Shown here: piece by piece, positions 32,520 to 40,700 of the stretch
Layout: every line of letters starts with the position of its first letter
Position numbering within the stretch: position 1 is the stretch's first letter
Assembly (NCBI GenBank): GCA_035763085.1
Contig: DASUBV010000036.1
Span: 1 to 64,000, forward strand
Source of the DNA: DASUBV01 sp035763085
GTDB taxonomy: Bacteria > Actinomycetota > Actinomycetes > Streptosporangiales > Streptosporangiaceae
Length of the DNA stretch: 64,000 bases
Direction: 5' to 3'
Program-made: the position numbers and the translations under genes
The notes under the pieces: model-generated
Told to the model about the DNA's origin: nothing
Seen by the model: the letters and a program-made list of their open reading frames with translations, nothing else
The model's database searches: none

Positions 32520-33356
32520 ATGATGAGCAGACCACCGGCCGCCGGGCCGGCAGCCGTGCCGCGGGGCGCGAGACTGGCCGGCACCGGGCTGCCGGGCACG
32601 CAGCTGGCCAGCCCGAAACTGGCCGGCGCGGGACTGGGGAGCACGGGCCTGTCGGGCACGCTGACGGGCAGGGTGCTGTCAGGCGCGGCGCTGGCCGCCA
32701 TGGTGCTGGCCGGCGCGGTGCTGCTGGCGGGCTGCGGCGGGGCAGCCGCGCCACCAGCCCCGGCCTCGGCGGCCGCGCCGCGGCCGACAGCCGCCGGGGG
32801 GCTGTCGGCCGCGCCGTCGGCGGCCCCGGCTGTCTCGGCATCCGGCACGCCGCGGCCGGTCGCCTGCACCAGCGTGACCAGCCAGGGCAGCTTCGCCTCG
32901 GCCAGCGACACGTCCGCTGTCACCCTGAAGCAGATCAGCCACGCCGTCGGGTTCACGGTGTCGCTGTCGATGCCCGACACCCAGTCGGCCCTGGCCTTCA
33001 ACGGCTACGAGGGCTGCCGGTACTCCTTCGACACCCCGGCTGGCGGCGCGCAGGAAGACCTGGCCCTCGTGGTCGGCACCAACCCGCTGGACGCCAAGTC
33101 GGCGGCCGCCGAGTTCGCGGCCACCAGGGCCGCCCGCGAGCCGCTGAGCGAGCGGATGAGCAGCTGCAGCGGGTGCGGCTACTCCTTCACGCCGCTGCCC
33201 GGTCTCGGCGCAGCCGCCGTCACGGGATTCCAGAACGGAACGGACGAGGTAGTGGCGGCCTACAGCGGGCGCGTGTACGTGGAGATCGGCCCCGGCGACC
33301 TCAAGCAGGCGCGCATGGTCCGGCTGGCCCGGCTGATCCTCAGCAAGGTCCGGTGA
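32520..33356 (+). CDS. DUF3558-like lipoprotein with an unusual N-terminal extension
   Basis: Secreted lipoprotein, 278 aa. The lipobox LLAGC comes late (Cys about residue 72). Before it lie about 50 residues with an irregular five-residue rhythm (ARLAGTGLPGTQLAS, KLAGAGLGSTGLSGT), unlike a normal signal peptide; an internal start near the ATG at 32700 would give an ordinary one. The mature part has paired cysteines (GCRYS, SCSGCGYS) and the DUF3558-like ending VRLARLILSKV. GAGGAAGAG eight bases before ATG 32520 supports the long form. Divergent from the AfsR-like gene. Confidence 0.65.
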   Translation: MMSRPPAAGPAAVPRGARLAGTGLPGTQLASPKLAGAGLGSTGLSGTLTGRVLSGAALAAMVLAGAVLLAGCGGAAAPPAPASAAAPRPTAAGGLSAAPSAAPAVSASGTPRPVACTSVTSQGSFASASDTSAVTLKQISHAVGFTVSLSMPDTQSALAFNGYEGCRYSFDTPAGGAQEDLALVVGTNPLDAKSAAAEFAATRAAREPLSERMSSCSGCGYSFTPLPGLGAAAVTGFQNGTDEVVAAYSGRVYVEIGPGDLKQARMVRLARLILSKVR

Positions 33357-33412
33357 GCGCGCCGGTGCCCGCCAGCAAGAGCCGCGTTCGGGCGGCTGCG
33401 AAAGGAGATTCG

Positions 33413-34006
33413 ATGACTGGCAGGACCAGGGCCGCAGCACTGGCCCCGCTGATCCTGGCCGGGCTGCTCGCTGTCACCGGCTGCGGCGGCTCGAGCACTG
33501 CCGGCGGCACCGCGGGCGGATCTGGCAGCGGAGCCGGCGGCGGCCAGGCCGCGGGCGGCGCGAGCGCCGGCACGGCGGCCGGGAGCGGATCCGGGCCGGC
33601 GGCTGGCCTCGGGCCGGCCTCGTGCACCGGCGGCCTGAACGGCTCCGAGGCCGGCGTCATCCTGATCGTGTGCAACGGCCCGGCGCGGCTGCACGTGACG
33701 GCCGGGCCGGTGACCAAGGAGTTCACCGGCGGCGAGTGCAAGCAGGCCGGCGACGTGTGGAGTGCCACCGACGGCGTGATCACCGAGTACGGCACCTACC
33801 AGGGCCCGCCGGTGGATTCCGTGTCGGTCAACAAGAACAGCTCCGGCGGCGGCACCATCCAGCTGAGCCTCGGCGGCAAGGTGTACTTCGTCGACGGCGG
33901 CTCATTCTCGCTGTCCGACGGGGGCAGGGCCGCGCATCTGCACGGCAGGACGACCGCGCTGTCCGACGTGCCGCACACCCCGGTCACCGTCGACGTGTCC
34001 TGCTGA
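33413..34006 (+). CDS. Lipoprotein of unknown function
   Basis: 197 aa lipoprotein. Signal peptide with lipobox VTGC (Cys about 24), a Gly/Ser/Ala linker of about 40 residues, then a beta-rich domain of about 130 residues with four cysteines (ASCTG, IVCNG, GECKQ and the final SC), possibly two disulphides. ATG at 33413 has AAAGGAGATT just upstream. The stop of the preceding lipoprotein gene lies 56 bp before, so they may be co-transcribed. No family recognised. Confidence 0.7.
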   Translation: MTGRTRAAALAPLILAGLLAVTGCGGSSTAGGTAGGSGSGAGGGQAAGGASAGTAAGSGSGPAAGLGPASCTGGLNGSEAGVILIVCNGPARLHVTAGPVTKEFTGGECKQAGDVWSATDGVITEYGTYQGPPVDSVSVNKNSSGGGTIQLSLGGKVYFVDGGSFSLSDGGRAAHLHGRTTALSDVPHTPVTVDVSC

Positions 34007-34022
34007 CCGGCGGCGCCGCCCG

Positions 34023-35432
34023 CTACCGGCCGGTCAGGAACTGGCGCACCACCGCCAGCGCGGGGTTGCCCGCGGCGCGGCTTTGCACCGAGTGGCCCGC
34101 CGCCGGGAAGACGACCAGCCGGCTGCCGGGAGCGAGCGCGGCCTGCGCGCGGGCCCCCGGCAGCGGCGTGGACAGGTCACGGCCGCCCGCCAGCAGCAGG
34201 ACCGGAACGCGCGGCAGCGGCGACCGTGGTGCAGCCGCCGGCGGAGTGGCCGGCATTGGAGGCCAGGACAGGCAGGTGCGCACGAGGCCGTTGCCCGCCG
34301 CGGTAGCCCGGTCGAACGGCCAGACCTGGGCCGGCGTCAGCCTGGCCGCGGCCCGCGCCAGCGCGGCCCGGCGGCTGGCCAGCGGCATATCCGGCCCGCC
34401 CCAGGGCATCCGCAGGTCGGCGCACAGCGTGCTGGCGTGCAGACCCTGACTCAGGGCCGTGGCGGGGGCGGCATCGGCCGCGCGCACCCGGGCCATCAGC
34501 GCCCGCAGCGCGGCCGGATCGCCGGCCGCCGCCGCGTGCAGGGCAGCCGGGACGCCGGGGAACGACGGCGCTCCCACGCTCATCGTCACCAGGGTGTCGA
34601 ACAAGGCGGGGCCGTCGTGGTAGCGCCGCACCACCGCGGCCAGGTCGCGGGCCGGATCGGTGCTGCAGCCCTGTGCCGCGCACACCGCGCGCAGCACCGT
34701 CGCCGTCCGGCGCAGCCCGGTCAGCTGCAGGGGATCCGCATTCCAGGCGGGCACCACCGAGTCCAGGATCAGCCGGCTCACCTGCCGCGGGTGGGCGAGC
34801 GCGAACTGAGCGGCCACGTAGCTGCCGTAAGAGACGCCGTCCAGGGCCAGCCGGCGGACCCCCAGCGCGCGGCGCAGGGCCTCCAGGTCGGCGACCGTGT
34901 CCGCGGTAGCGAAGAACCGCCGGTCCGGCCCGATGGCCGCGGCGCACGAGCGGACCGCTCCGGGCGCCGGGACGGTCAGGTCCGAGGCGCCCATCTCGCG
35001 CTGCAGCGCCGGGCAGGCCAGCGCTCCGGCTCCGGTGCCGCGCTGGTCAAGCAGCACCAGCCGGTAGCCGCGCACGGCGGGCCCGAGCCGGGCGGTCAGC
35101 CGGGCGGCGAACGGAACCCCCGGCTGGCCAGGCCCGCCGGTGAGCAGCACCAGCACGCCGCGCGGCGCCGGTGCCCGCGACATCGCGACCCGCAGTGACA
35201 GGCGCCCCGGAACCGAGCCGGACGGGTCCAGCGCCACACTCAGGGTGCCGCAGCTAAAGCCCGGAAGACCCGGGCAGGGCACAGGCGCCAGCGCCCGCAG
35301 GCCCGCCGGGCCGGGCGCCGGCCCGCGCTGCCCGGCTCCGCCCGAGCAGCCCGCGGTGGCGCTGGCCGCGGCCAGCGCCACGCCGAGTATGCCGCGGGCC
35401 AGGTACCGGAAGCGGCCATCCAGACTGCGCAT
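34023..35432 (-). CDS. Exported alpha/beta hydrolase of the TAP/tripeptidyl-peptidase type
   Basis: 469 aa, with a lipoprotein-type or Sec signal (ASATAGC near residue 28). Alpha/beta-hydrolase core: oxyanion region VLLTGGPGQPG, nucleophile Ser in GVSYGSY, acid Asp in AGGRDLSTP, catalytic His in AAGHSVQ. The LLDQRGTGAGAL stretch and C-terminal TAP-like domain match Streptomyces SlpD/SlpE and tripeptidyl aminopeptidases, which trim N-terminal peptides from secreted proteins. ATG at 35432 is supported by the signal peptide; a CATGCT six bases upstream may be its -10 element. Convergent with the lipoprotein pair. Confidence 0.82.
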   Translation of the reverse strand: MRSLDGRFRYLARGILGVALAAASATAGCSGGAGQRGPAPGPAGLRALAPVPCPGLPGFSCGTLSVALDPSGSVPGRLSLRVAMSRAPAPRGVLVLLTGGPGQPGVPFAARLTARLGPAVRGYRLVLLDQRGTGAGALACPALQREMGASDLTVPAPGAVRSCAAAIGPDRRFFATADTVADLEALRRALGVRRLALDGVSYGSYVAAQFALAHPRQVSRLILDSVVPAWNADPLQLTGLRRTATVLRAVCAAQGCSTDPARDLAAVVRRYHDGPALFDTLVTMSVGAPSFPGVPAALHAAAAGDPAALRALMARVRAADAAPATALSQGLHASTLCADLRMPWGGPDMPLASRRAALARAAARLTPAQVWPFDRATAAGNGLVRTCLSWPPMPATPPAAAPRSPLPRVPVLLLAGGRDLSTPLPGARAQAALAPGSRLVVFPAAGHSVQSRAAGNPALAVVRQFLTGR

Positions 35433-35484
35433 GGTCCCAGCATGAGCCAGGCCACCGCCTCCGGCGATCACGACCGGGAATCGG

Positions 35485-36120
35485 TTATTTCCAGGCGAAG
35501 ACCGGCTGCTCGTAGTGCGCGACCCGGATCATGTTCGCGTGCAGCGCCACCTGGCAGAACTGGTAGACGATCGCCGCCGTCGGGGCGTGCAGGTACCGGC
35601 CCAGCAACGGCAGCTGGATCACCGGTGCGTCGGACTCGGGGATGGCCACCAGCCGGGGGGCGACGTCCAGGTCCGGCAGCGGTATCACGTGAATCGCGGC
35701 CACCTCGGTCTCCGGCCCGGCCAGGTCCGCGCCGACCGGGCCGCCCCAGACCACGACCGGTGTCATCAGGTAGCCCGAGCGCGTCACGTAGTCATCGAGC
35801 AGCCCGAGCACTGCGTCCGGCGGGACGTCCAGGCCGGTCTCCTCGCGCAGCTCGCGCCGGGCGGCGTCCGGTGCTGACTCGCCCGGATCCTGGCGCCCGC
35901 CGGGCAGCGCCCACTGCCCGGCGTGGCTGCGCAGCCGCGGCGCTCTCCTGGTGATCAGCAGGGCCGGGACATCGCCGGAGAACACGACGCAGACCGCCAC
36001 TGCGGCGGCCGTCAGCCCGGTCCCGGACGCGGCGGCACGCCGGAAGTCACCGAGCCGGGCGGTGATGTCCCGCCTGAGCTCCGCCTGCGATCGGGCTGCC
36101 ACGGCTGCCGCCTCCGCCAT
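35485..36120 (-). CDS. NUDIX hydrolase (NudL/CoA-pyrophosphatase-like)
   Basis: Cytoplasmic pyrophosphohydrolase, 211 aa. The NUDIX box is complete: GGRQDPGESAPDAARRELRE with EETGL following (G-x5-E-x7-REL-x-EE-x-G-L). The extended C-terminal half and LLITRRAPRLRSHAGQWALPGG segment resemble the CoA-pyrophosphatase subgroup, but the UPF0035 CoA motif is not clear, so the substrate stays open. It lies between the TAP hydrolase and the GYD gene on the same strand, with gaps of about 50 bp. Confidence 0.85.
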   Translation of the reverse strand: MAEAAAVAARSQAELRRDITARLGDFRRAAASGTGLTAAAVAVCVVFSGDVPALLITRRAPRLRSHAGQWALPGGRQDPGESAPDAARRELREETGLDVPPDAVLGLLDDYVTRSGYLMTPVVVWGGPVGADLAGPETEVAAIHVIPLPDLDVAPRLVAIPESDAPVIQLPLLGRYLHAPTAAIVYQFCQVALHANMIRVAHYEQPVFAWK

Positions 36121-36176
36121 CGGCCGCCCTGCTCGCCGGGCGCGCTCAGTCTGTCGTGCTGGTTATGAGCGGAATG

Positions 36177-36470
36177 CTATCCAGTCCGGCCGATGATCCC
36201 GCTCATCTCGCCCGAGCTGAACGCCCGCATTGTCCTGCTGCGGATGTTGCCCGCCGCGCTCACCTGGAGCAGCGCGGCGACTCCCGTTTCCTCGTCCGGG
36301 AAGTCGACGACGCTGACGATGTCGTATTCGCCGACCGTCCACAGCAGCTCCCGGACCTGCCCGCCGGAGCTCTCCACCAGCTTGGCGAACTCCTCCGCGC
36401 GGTGCGTGGTGTCACGGAAGTCTCTGATGCCCTGGTCGGTCCAGTTGATCAATGACACATAGGTAGTCAT
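36177..36470 (-). CDS. GYD-domain protein
   Basis: 97 aa, complete match to the small GYD family: MTTYVSLINWTDQGIRDFRD at the N-terminus and the namesake motif as VGEYDIVSVVDFPD. Ferredoxin-like fold; function unknown. Probably co-transcribed with the NUDIX gene 56 bp downstream. Confidence 0.9.
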   Translation of the reverse strand: MTTYVSLINWTDQGIRDFRDTTHRAEEFAKLVESSGGQVRELLWTVGEYDIVSVVDFPDEETGVAALLQVSAAGNIRSRTMRAFSSGEMSGIIGRTG

Positions 36471-36604
36471 CCTGGGCGCCCCCTCGCCATCGGATCAGAT
36501 CACCCATGCTTCCCGCGCCGGCGGGACGGGTCAAGGGGCGCCGCCCGTCGCCACAGCGCCGTGCCCAGGGCGCGGATTGTCGTCACCGGGCGTCGCGCGG
36601 TGCG

Positions 36605-36610
36605 TAGCCT
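36605..36610 (+). promoter_or_regulatory. Candidate -10 element of the penicillin-binding protein
   Basis: TAGCCT, seven bases before ATG 36618; a second ATG at 36612 lies too close to be the leaderless start. Confidence 0.45.
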
Positions 36611-36617
36611 CATGCTC

Positions 36618-38516
36618 ATGGATGGCGAGGGGCCGCAGGCCCGCGGCCGGCTGAGCCGCGCCCGGATCGGCGGGCTGCTGGCGGTATCGCTGGCGGCCGG
36701 GTCGCTGCTGAGCGCCTGCGGCGGGCCCGCGCAGCCCCAGCCGGTGGCGCGCAGCTTCCTGGCGGCCTGGGGCAGCCGGGACTGGGCCGCGATGCGGCGC
36801 CTGGTCGCGTCCCCGCCCGCCAGCTTCCGTGCGGTCAACGCCGCCGTCCTGACCGACCTGAGCGTGCGGCAGGCCAGCTATACCGCAGCGGGCCGGATGA
36901 AGATCACCGGAGCCCGCGCCAGCGAGCCGGTGGCCGAGCGGCTGCAGATCGCCGGCATCGGCACGGTCACGATCCGCACCACGCTGCGGCTGGCCCGGCA
37001 GTCGGGCACCTGGAAGGTCAGCTGGTCGCCGGCCACCATCGCGCCGGGGCTGCGGCCGGGCGGGCGGCTGTCGCTGCAGGTCAGCTGGCCGGCGCGGGCC
37101 GCGATCCGCGGCGCGGGCGGGGTCCCGCTGACCCGGCAGGCGCCACTGGTGACGATCGGGGTGGAGGGACAGCGGATCCGGCATGCTGCCTCCCTGGCCC
37201 GGTCGCTGACGGCCGCCGGCGCCCCGGCGGCGCAGGTGCGAGCCGCGCTGGCGACCGCCCGTGCCCATCCGACCTGGTTCGCGCCGGTGCTCACCGTGAG
37301 CCGGGCCCGGTACCGCCGGCTGAAGCCCGCCCTGTACCCGATCCCGGGCACGGTCTTCCAGGACGCCAGCGCGCGGACCGCCGTCACGGCCGGGCTGGCG
37401 GCGCACGTGATCGGGACGGTGGGACCGGTCACCGCGGAGCAGCTGCACGGGCTGGGCGCTCCCTACAGCACCAGCAGCGTCGTCGGCCAGACCGGGCTGG
37501 AGCAGGCCGATGAGCGCCAGCTCGCGGGCACGCCCGGGGCCACGGTCACCGTCCTGAGCCCGGACGGCACCCGGGGGGCGACGATCGCCCGGATCGCGCC
37601 GCGGCCGGGCCGCCCGGTCCGCACCACGATCAGCCCGCGGGTGCAGCGCGCCGCCGAGGCGGCCCTGACCGGGATGCACAAGCACGCGGCGCTGATCGCG
37701 GTCAGCGCGTCCACCGGCTCGGTCCTCGCCGCGGTCAGCGTTCCTGAGTCCGACGCATTTGACCAGGCGCTCGGGGGCGCGTTCCCGCCGGGTTCCTCGT
37801 TTAAGGTGATCACTTCAACCGCGCTGATCGAGCACGGCCTCACGCCCGCCGCTGCCACCAGCTGCCCGCCGCGGCTGACCGTGAACGGCAAGATCTTCCG
37901 CAACGCGGAGGGCACCGGTCAGGTCAGCGACTTCCTGCATGCCTTCGCCGAGTCGTGCAATACGGCCTTCATCCAGCTGGCCCTGCGGCACCTGACGGCG
38001 GCGGAGTTCCCGCGCACCGCGGCCCGGTTCGGGCTCGGCCTGAACCCGCGGATGGGCCTGGCCGCGTTCGGCGGGAAGGTACCGAAGCCAGCCAGCCGCG
38101 CCGACCTGGCGGCGACCACGATCGGCCAGGGCCGGGTGCTGGTCTCACCGCTGGCCATGGCGATGGTCGCGGCCGGCGTCGACACCGGGGTGGTGCACGC
38201 GGCGCGGCTGGTCGAGGGGGCCGCGGATGACCACGCGCCGGCCGTCAGGCTGCCCGGCGCGGTCGTCACCGACCTGCACAAGATGATGGCGCAGGTCGTC
38301 GCGACCGGCACCGCCTCGGGCCAGGGCCTGCCCGCCGGGACCTACGCCAAGACCGGCACGGCCGAGTACGGCTCGGGGCACCCGCTGCCGACCGATGCCT
38401 GGCTGATCGGCTTCCGCGGCAACATCGCCTTCGCGATGGTCACCGTCAATGGCGGCGAGGGCGGGCCGGCCGACGGGCCGATCGTCGCGCGGTTCCTCAA
38501 GTCACTGCGCGGCTGA
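36618..38516 (+). CDS. Class B penicillin-binding protein (MecA_N/NTF2-like N-domain)
   Basis: Periplasm-facing peptidoglycan transpeptidase, 632 aa, anchored by a lipobox (LLSAC, Cys34) rather than a plain helix. An NTF2-like/MecA_N domain (about 43-155), a dimerisation domain (about 160-330) and the transpeptidase (about 345-630) follow. Active-site motifs are complete: S393-S-F-K396, S446-C-N448 and K578-T-G580. The MecA_N domain and lipoprotein anchor resemble low-affinity PBPs such as PBP2a/PBP5fm, common in antibiotic-producing soil actinomycetes; low beta-lactam affinity is only an inference. No rodA or ftsW neighbour, so it is not the core elongation enzyme. Confidence 0.9.
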   Translation: MDGEGPQARGRLSRARIGGLLAVSLAAGSLLSACGGPAQPQPVARSFLAAWGSRDWAAMRRLVASPPASFRAVNAAVLTDLSVRQASYTAAGRMKITGARASEPVAERLQIAGIGTVTIRTTLRLARQSGTWKVSWSPATIAPGLRPGGRLSLQVSWPARAAIRGAGGVPLTRQAPLVTIGVEGQRIRHAASLARSLTAAGAPAAQVRAALATARAHPTWFAPVLTVSRARYRRLKPALYPIPGTVFQDASARTAVTAGLAAHVIGTVGPVTAEQLHGLGAPYSTSSVVGQTGLEQADERQLAGTPGATVTVLSPDGTRGATIARIAPRPGRPVRTTISPRVQRAAEAALTGMHKHAALIAVSASTGSVLAAVSVPESDAFDQALGGAFPPGSSFKVITSTALIEHGLTPAAATSCPPRLTVNGKIFRNAEGTGQVSDFLHAFAESCNTAFIQLALRHLTAAEFPRTAARFGLGLNPRMGLAAFGGKVPKPASRADLAATTIGQGRVLVSPLAMAMVAAGVDTGVVHAARLVEGAADDHAPAVRLPGAVVTDLHKMMAQVVATGTASGQGLPAGTYAKTGTAEYGSGHPLPTDAWLIGFRGNIAFAMVTVNGGEGGPADGPIVARFLKSLRG

Positions 38517-38531
38517 CGGCACCGGGCGCGG

Positions 38532-38894
38532 TCAGGGCTGCGGCCACTCGATCTCTGCCTCCTGGCCGGGCGCCAGCAGGAAATAAGCCAGGAACGTCAC
38601 GCCATCGCCGCCGCCGTCGAACCGCGCGATCCGCTCGCCCTCGGGCTCGAAGAACACGTCGCCGGGCCGCAGTTCCGTGGCGGGCTGGCCCTCGATCTGG
38701 AAGATCGCCGAGCCGGCCAGGATGCTTCCGACGACAGGGCCGTTGTGGACGTGCAGCCCGGCGGCGTAGCCGGGAAGGATCCGGATCTCGCGGATCTCGA
38801 CCCGCGAGGCTTTCCTGACCTCGCCCAGCCGCGCGTCCAGCAGGACGGTGCGGGTAACGGGCTGATCGGCAGTCGGCTCGGCGGCCCTGGACAT
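38532..38894 (-). CDS. Cupin-fold protein
   Basis: Small single-domain cupin, 120 aa. Metal-site motif 1 is GLHVHNGPVVGSILAG with only two His, and motif 2 is LRPGDVFFEPEGER, lacking the second-motif His, so metal binding may be altered. ATG at 38894 has GGGAGGGAT directly upstream, and a TAGCCT about 40 bp before the ATG may be its -10 element. Convergent with the PBP gene (15-bp gap). Confidence 0.8.
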   Translation of the reverse strand: MSRAAEPTADQPVTRTVLLDARLGEVRKASRVEIREIRILPGYAAGLHVHNGPVVGSILAGSAIFQIEGQPATELRPGDVFFEPEGERIARFDGGGDGVTFLAYFLLAPGQEAEIEWPQP

Positions 38895-39217
38895 ATCCCT
38901 CCCGGGGGTCGGTATCGTCACCGTGCAGGCTACCGCCCGGGCCGGGCAGTACTGGACTGGCCGCCCGCCCGGAAGGCGCCGGCGGCACCTCCTGCCCCCT
39001 TCGCTGCGCTCCGCAGTCCAGGCGCCGCGGCCCCCCCCGGCTCGCCCCCCGCTGCCGTGCCGGGGCAATTTCCAGATGTCTGGAAGATCGGCCCGATTCG
39101 TTGACGGGCGGCCCGGCAGGCCCGCATCCTCGATTCTCGGAACAGGCCGGCCAGCGGCGTGCCCGCAGATGCGGCCGGGCGCGCGCCTGGCCGGCCGATA
39201 CGTCAGGGATGGTGGGG
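38895..39217. other. 323-bp divergent intergenic region
   Basis: It holds the cupin promoter side (TAGCCT on the minus strand), a C-rich tract near 39020-39050, a 16-bp perfect palindrome at 39070-39085, and a TTGACG (about 39100) that could be a -35 element toward the FHA gene. No coding frame of normal composition. Confidence 0.5.
39070..39085. promoter_or_regulatory. 16-bp palindrome, candidate operator
   Basis: TTCCAGA-TG-TCTGGAA, perfect 7-bp arms, in the gap between the divergent cupin and FHA genes. It stands out against the GC-rich surroundings. The binding protein is unknown, and no regulator is adjacent. Confidence 0.5.
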
Positions 39218-40462
39218 ATGACACAGGGCAGGCAGGCGGCGCGCAGGCCGGCGGTTCCGCGGTCACCGCAGAGCCGCCGGCGCCGGTTCGCGGCCGTCGG
39301 GGTAGCGGCAGCCTGGCTGGTCCTGCTGGCCATCACCGGATCGGTCGTGTCGGCGACCTTGCTGCTGATCGTCGCGGCGCTGGCCGGGGGGCTGGCCGTG
39401 CTGGGCCTGCGGGCGCTGGGCGTGACCCGGGACCACCCGTGGGCGCAGCAGCTGGCCGCCCGGCCGTGGCGCGACGGGCAGGACGTGCTGCGGCTGGCGC
39501 TGCGGAACCTGCCCGGCGTGTTCGTCATCACGCCGAGCGGTGCCCTGGTCGCGCCCAACGCCATCGAGCTGCAGCTCAGTCCCGCAGATCTGCACTCGCT
39601 GTGCGAGCGGATGGAGCTCAGCCTGATCTCCAGCAGCGCCGCCGACGTCTACACCGAGCAGGTCGCGGCGCACGGCGCCCGGTTCGCCGGGCCCGGGCCG
39701 GCCCAGGTCCAGGTCCTGGCCAGCGAGTCGATCCCGCCCGGCCGGTTCCGCCTGCGGCAGGGTCAGCCCCTGCCCGCAGCTGTGCCCGCAGCCGTGGTGC
39801 CCGCCGGGCCGGCCTGGCAGCCTGAGCCGCACGACGCCCCGGCCCGTCCGGACCGCCAGCTGGCCTACGCGGGGGCCCGGCCTGAGCAGAACCCCGGGGC
39901 TGCTCAGGCCCTGCGCCCCGTGCAGGCCAGCCCCGTGCAGGCCAGCCCGGTGCAGGCCAGCCCGGTGCAGGCCAGCCCGGTGCACTCCCGCCGCCCCGAG
40001 TACCGGCCGCCGGCGCCCGGGCCCGTCCCTGCCGGGCCGGCGCCGGCGGACCGCGAGGAGCCGCCCTATCCCGGCTTCACCGCCCATGACGGCCGTACCC
40101 GCGCAGAGCCGGAGCTGGACCCGGCCACCGACGGGATGCCCACCGCCATCGAGCTGCACCGGCGGCCTGCGGTGCCGATGCTGCGGCTGGTCACCGGCGA
40201 CTCGATTGCCGAGACCAGGGTATCGGGTGCCCGGGCCGGGCGCGGGTCGGTGGAGCTGACCCTGCCGCAGGTCCCCACGGTGTCGCGCGAGCACGCCCGG
40301 TTCGTCTACGACAGCGGCCAGTGGTGGGTCACCAACCTGGGCCGCAACGGGCTGTCGGTCAACGGCGTCCCGCTGGACGGCGACCGGGCACTTGCCACCG
40401 GCGACGTCATCCGCTGGGGCAGCAGGCCCGCGGCCCTGCAGTCCTGGGTCGAGATCAAGTGA
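39218..40462 (+). CDS. FHA-domain protein with two N-terminal membrane helices
   Basis: 414 aa. A basic N-terminus leads to a double hydrophobic segment (about 25-70), then a domain of about 120 residues like the DUF3662 part of FhaA (LRNLPGVFVITPSGALVAPNAIELQLSP). A long Pro/Ala-rich linker with VQASP repeats follows, and a C-terminal FHA domain (about 325-412) with the phosphothreonine-binding SREHAR and LGRNGLSVNG motifs. FHA proteins dock Ser/Thr-kinase substrates. ATG 39218 was chosen; ATG 39209 is close behind and possible. Confidence 0.82.
   Translation: MTQGRQAARRPAVPRSPQSRRRRFAAVGVAAAWLVLLAITGSVVSATLLLIVAALAGGLAVLGLRALGVTRDHPWAQQLAARPWRDGQDVLRLALRNLPGVFVITPSGALVAPNAIELQLSPADLHSLCERMELSLISSSAADVYTEQVAAHGARFAGPGPAQVQVLASESIPPGRFRLRQGQPLPAAVPAAVVPAGPAWQPEPHDAPARPDRQLAYAGARPEQNPGAAQALRPVQASPVQASPVQASPVQASPVHSRRPEYRPPAPGPVPAGPAPADREEPPYPGFTAHDGRTRAEPELDPATDGMPTAIELHRRPAVPMLRLVTGDSIAETRVSGARAGRGSVELTLPQVPTVSREHARFVYDSGQWWVTNLGRNGLSVNGVPLDGDRALATGDVIRWGSRPAALQSWVEIK
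39920..39979. repeat. Four tandem 15-bp units encoding VQASP
   Basis: GTGCAGGCCAGCCC(C/G) repeated four times, with a fifth partial copy at 39980. It adds VQASP repeats to the FHA protein's linker. Copy number probably varies between strains without breaking the frame. Confidence 0.9.
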
Positions 40463-40566
40463 CCACTCCCCGTCCCGGCACTGCCAGGCCATCTGCCCGG
40501 CCACGCGCGGACACCGCCCCCCCGGCATGGCGGCCGGGGCTTGCTCCGGGAGACCTGGTAAGTCGC

Positions 40567-40586
40567 GCCGCGGGCCAGCCCGCGGC
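40567..40586 (+). terminator. Hairpin after the FHA gene
   Basis: GCCGCGGGC-CA-GCCCGCGGC, perfect 9-bp arms, 105 bp past the FHA stop and 115 bp before the next gene. No T-run. Confidence 0.6.
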
Positions 40587-40700
40587 CGGGCAGGGCTGAG
40601 GGCCCGGCCAGCCTGAGTGCCACAATTGCCACACCGGACATGGCGGGACTGGATGGCCGCGCCAGCGCCGCTGTTCCTCGGTAGCTGCGGCTGAGAGGCG

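Noticed and set aside
28204..34006. Biosynthetic gene cluster around the AfsR-like regulator
   Set aside because: No PKS, NRPS, terpene, RiPP or other scaffold enzyme is present; the neighbours are lipoproteins, a hydrolase and a pump.
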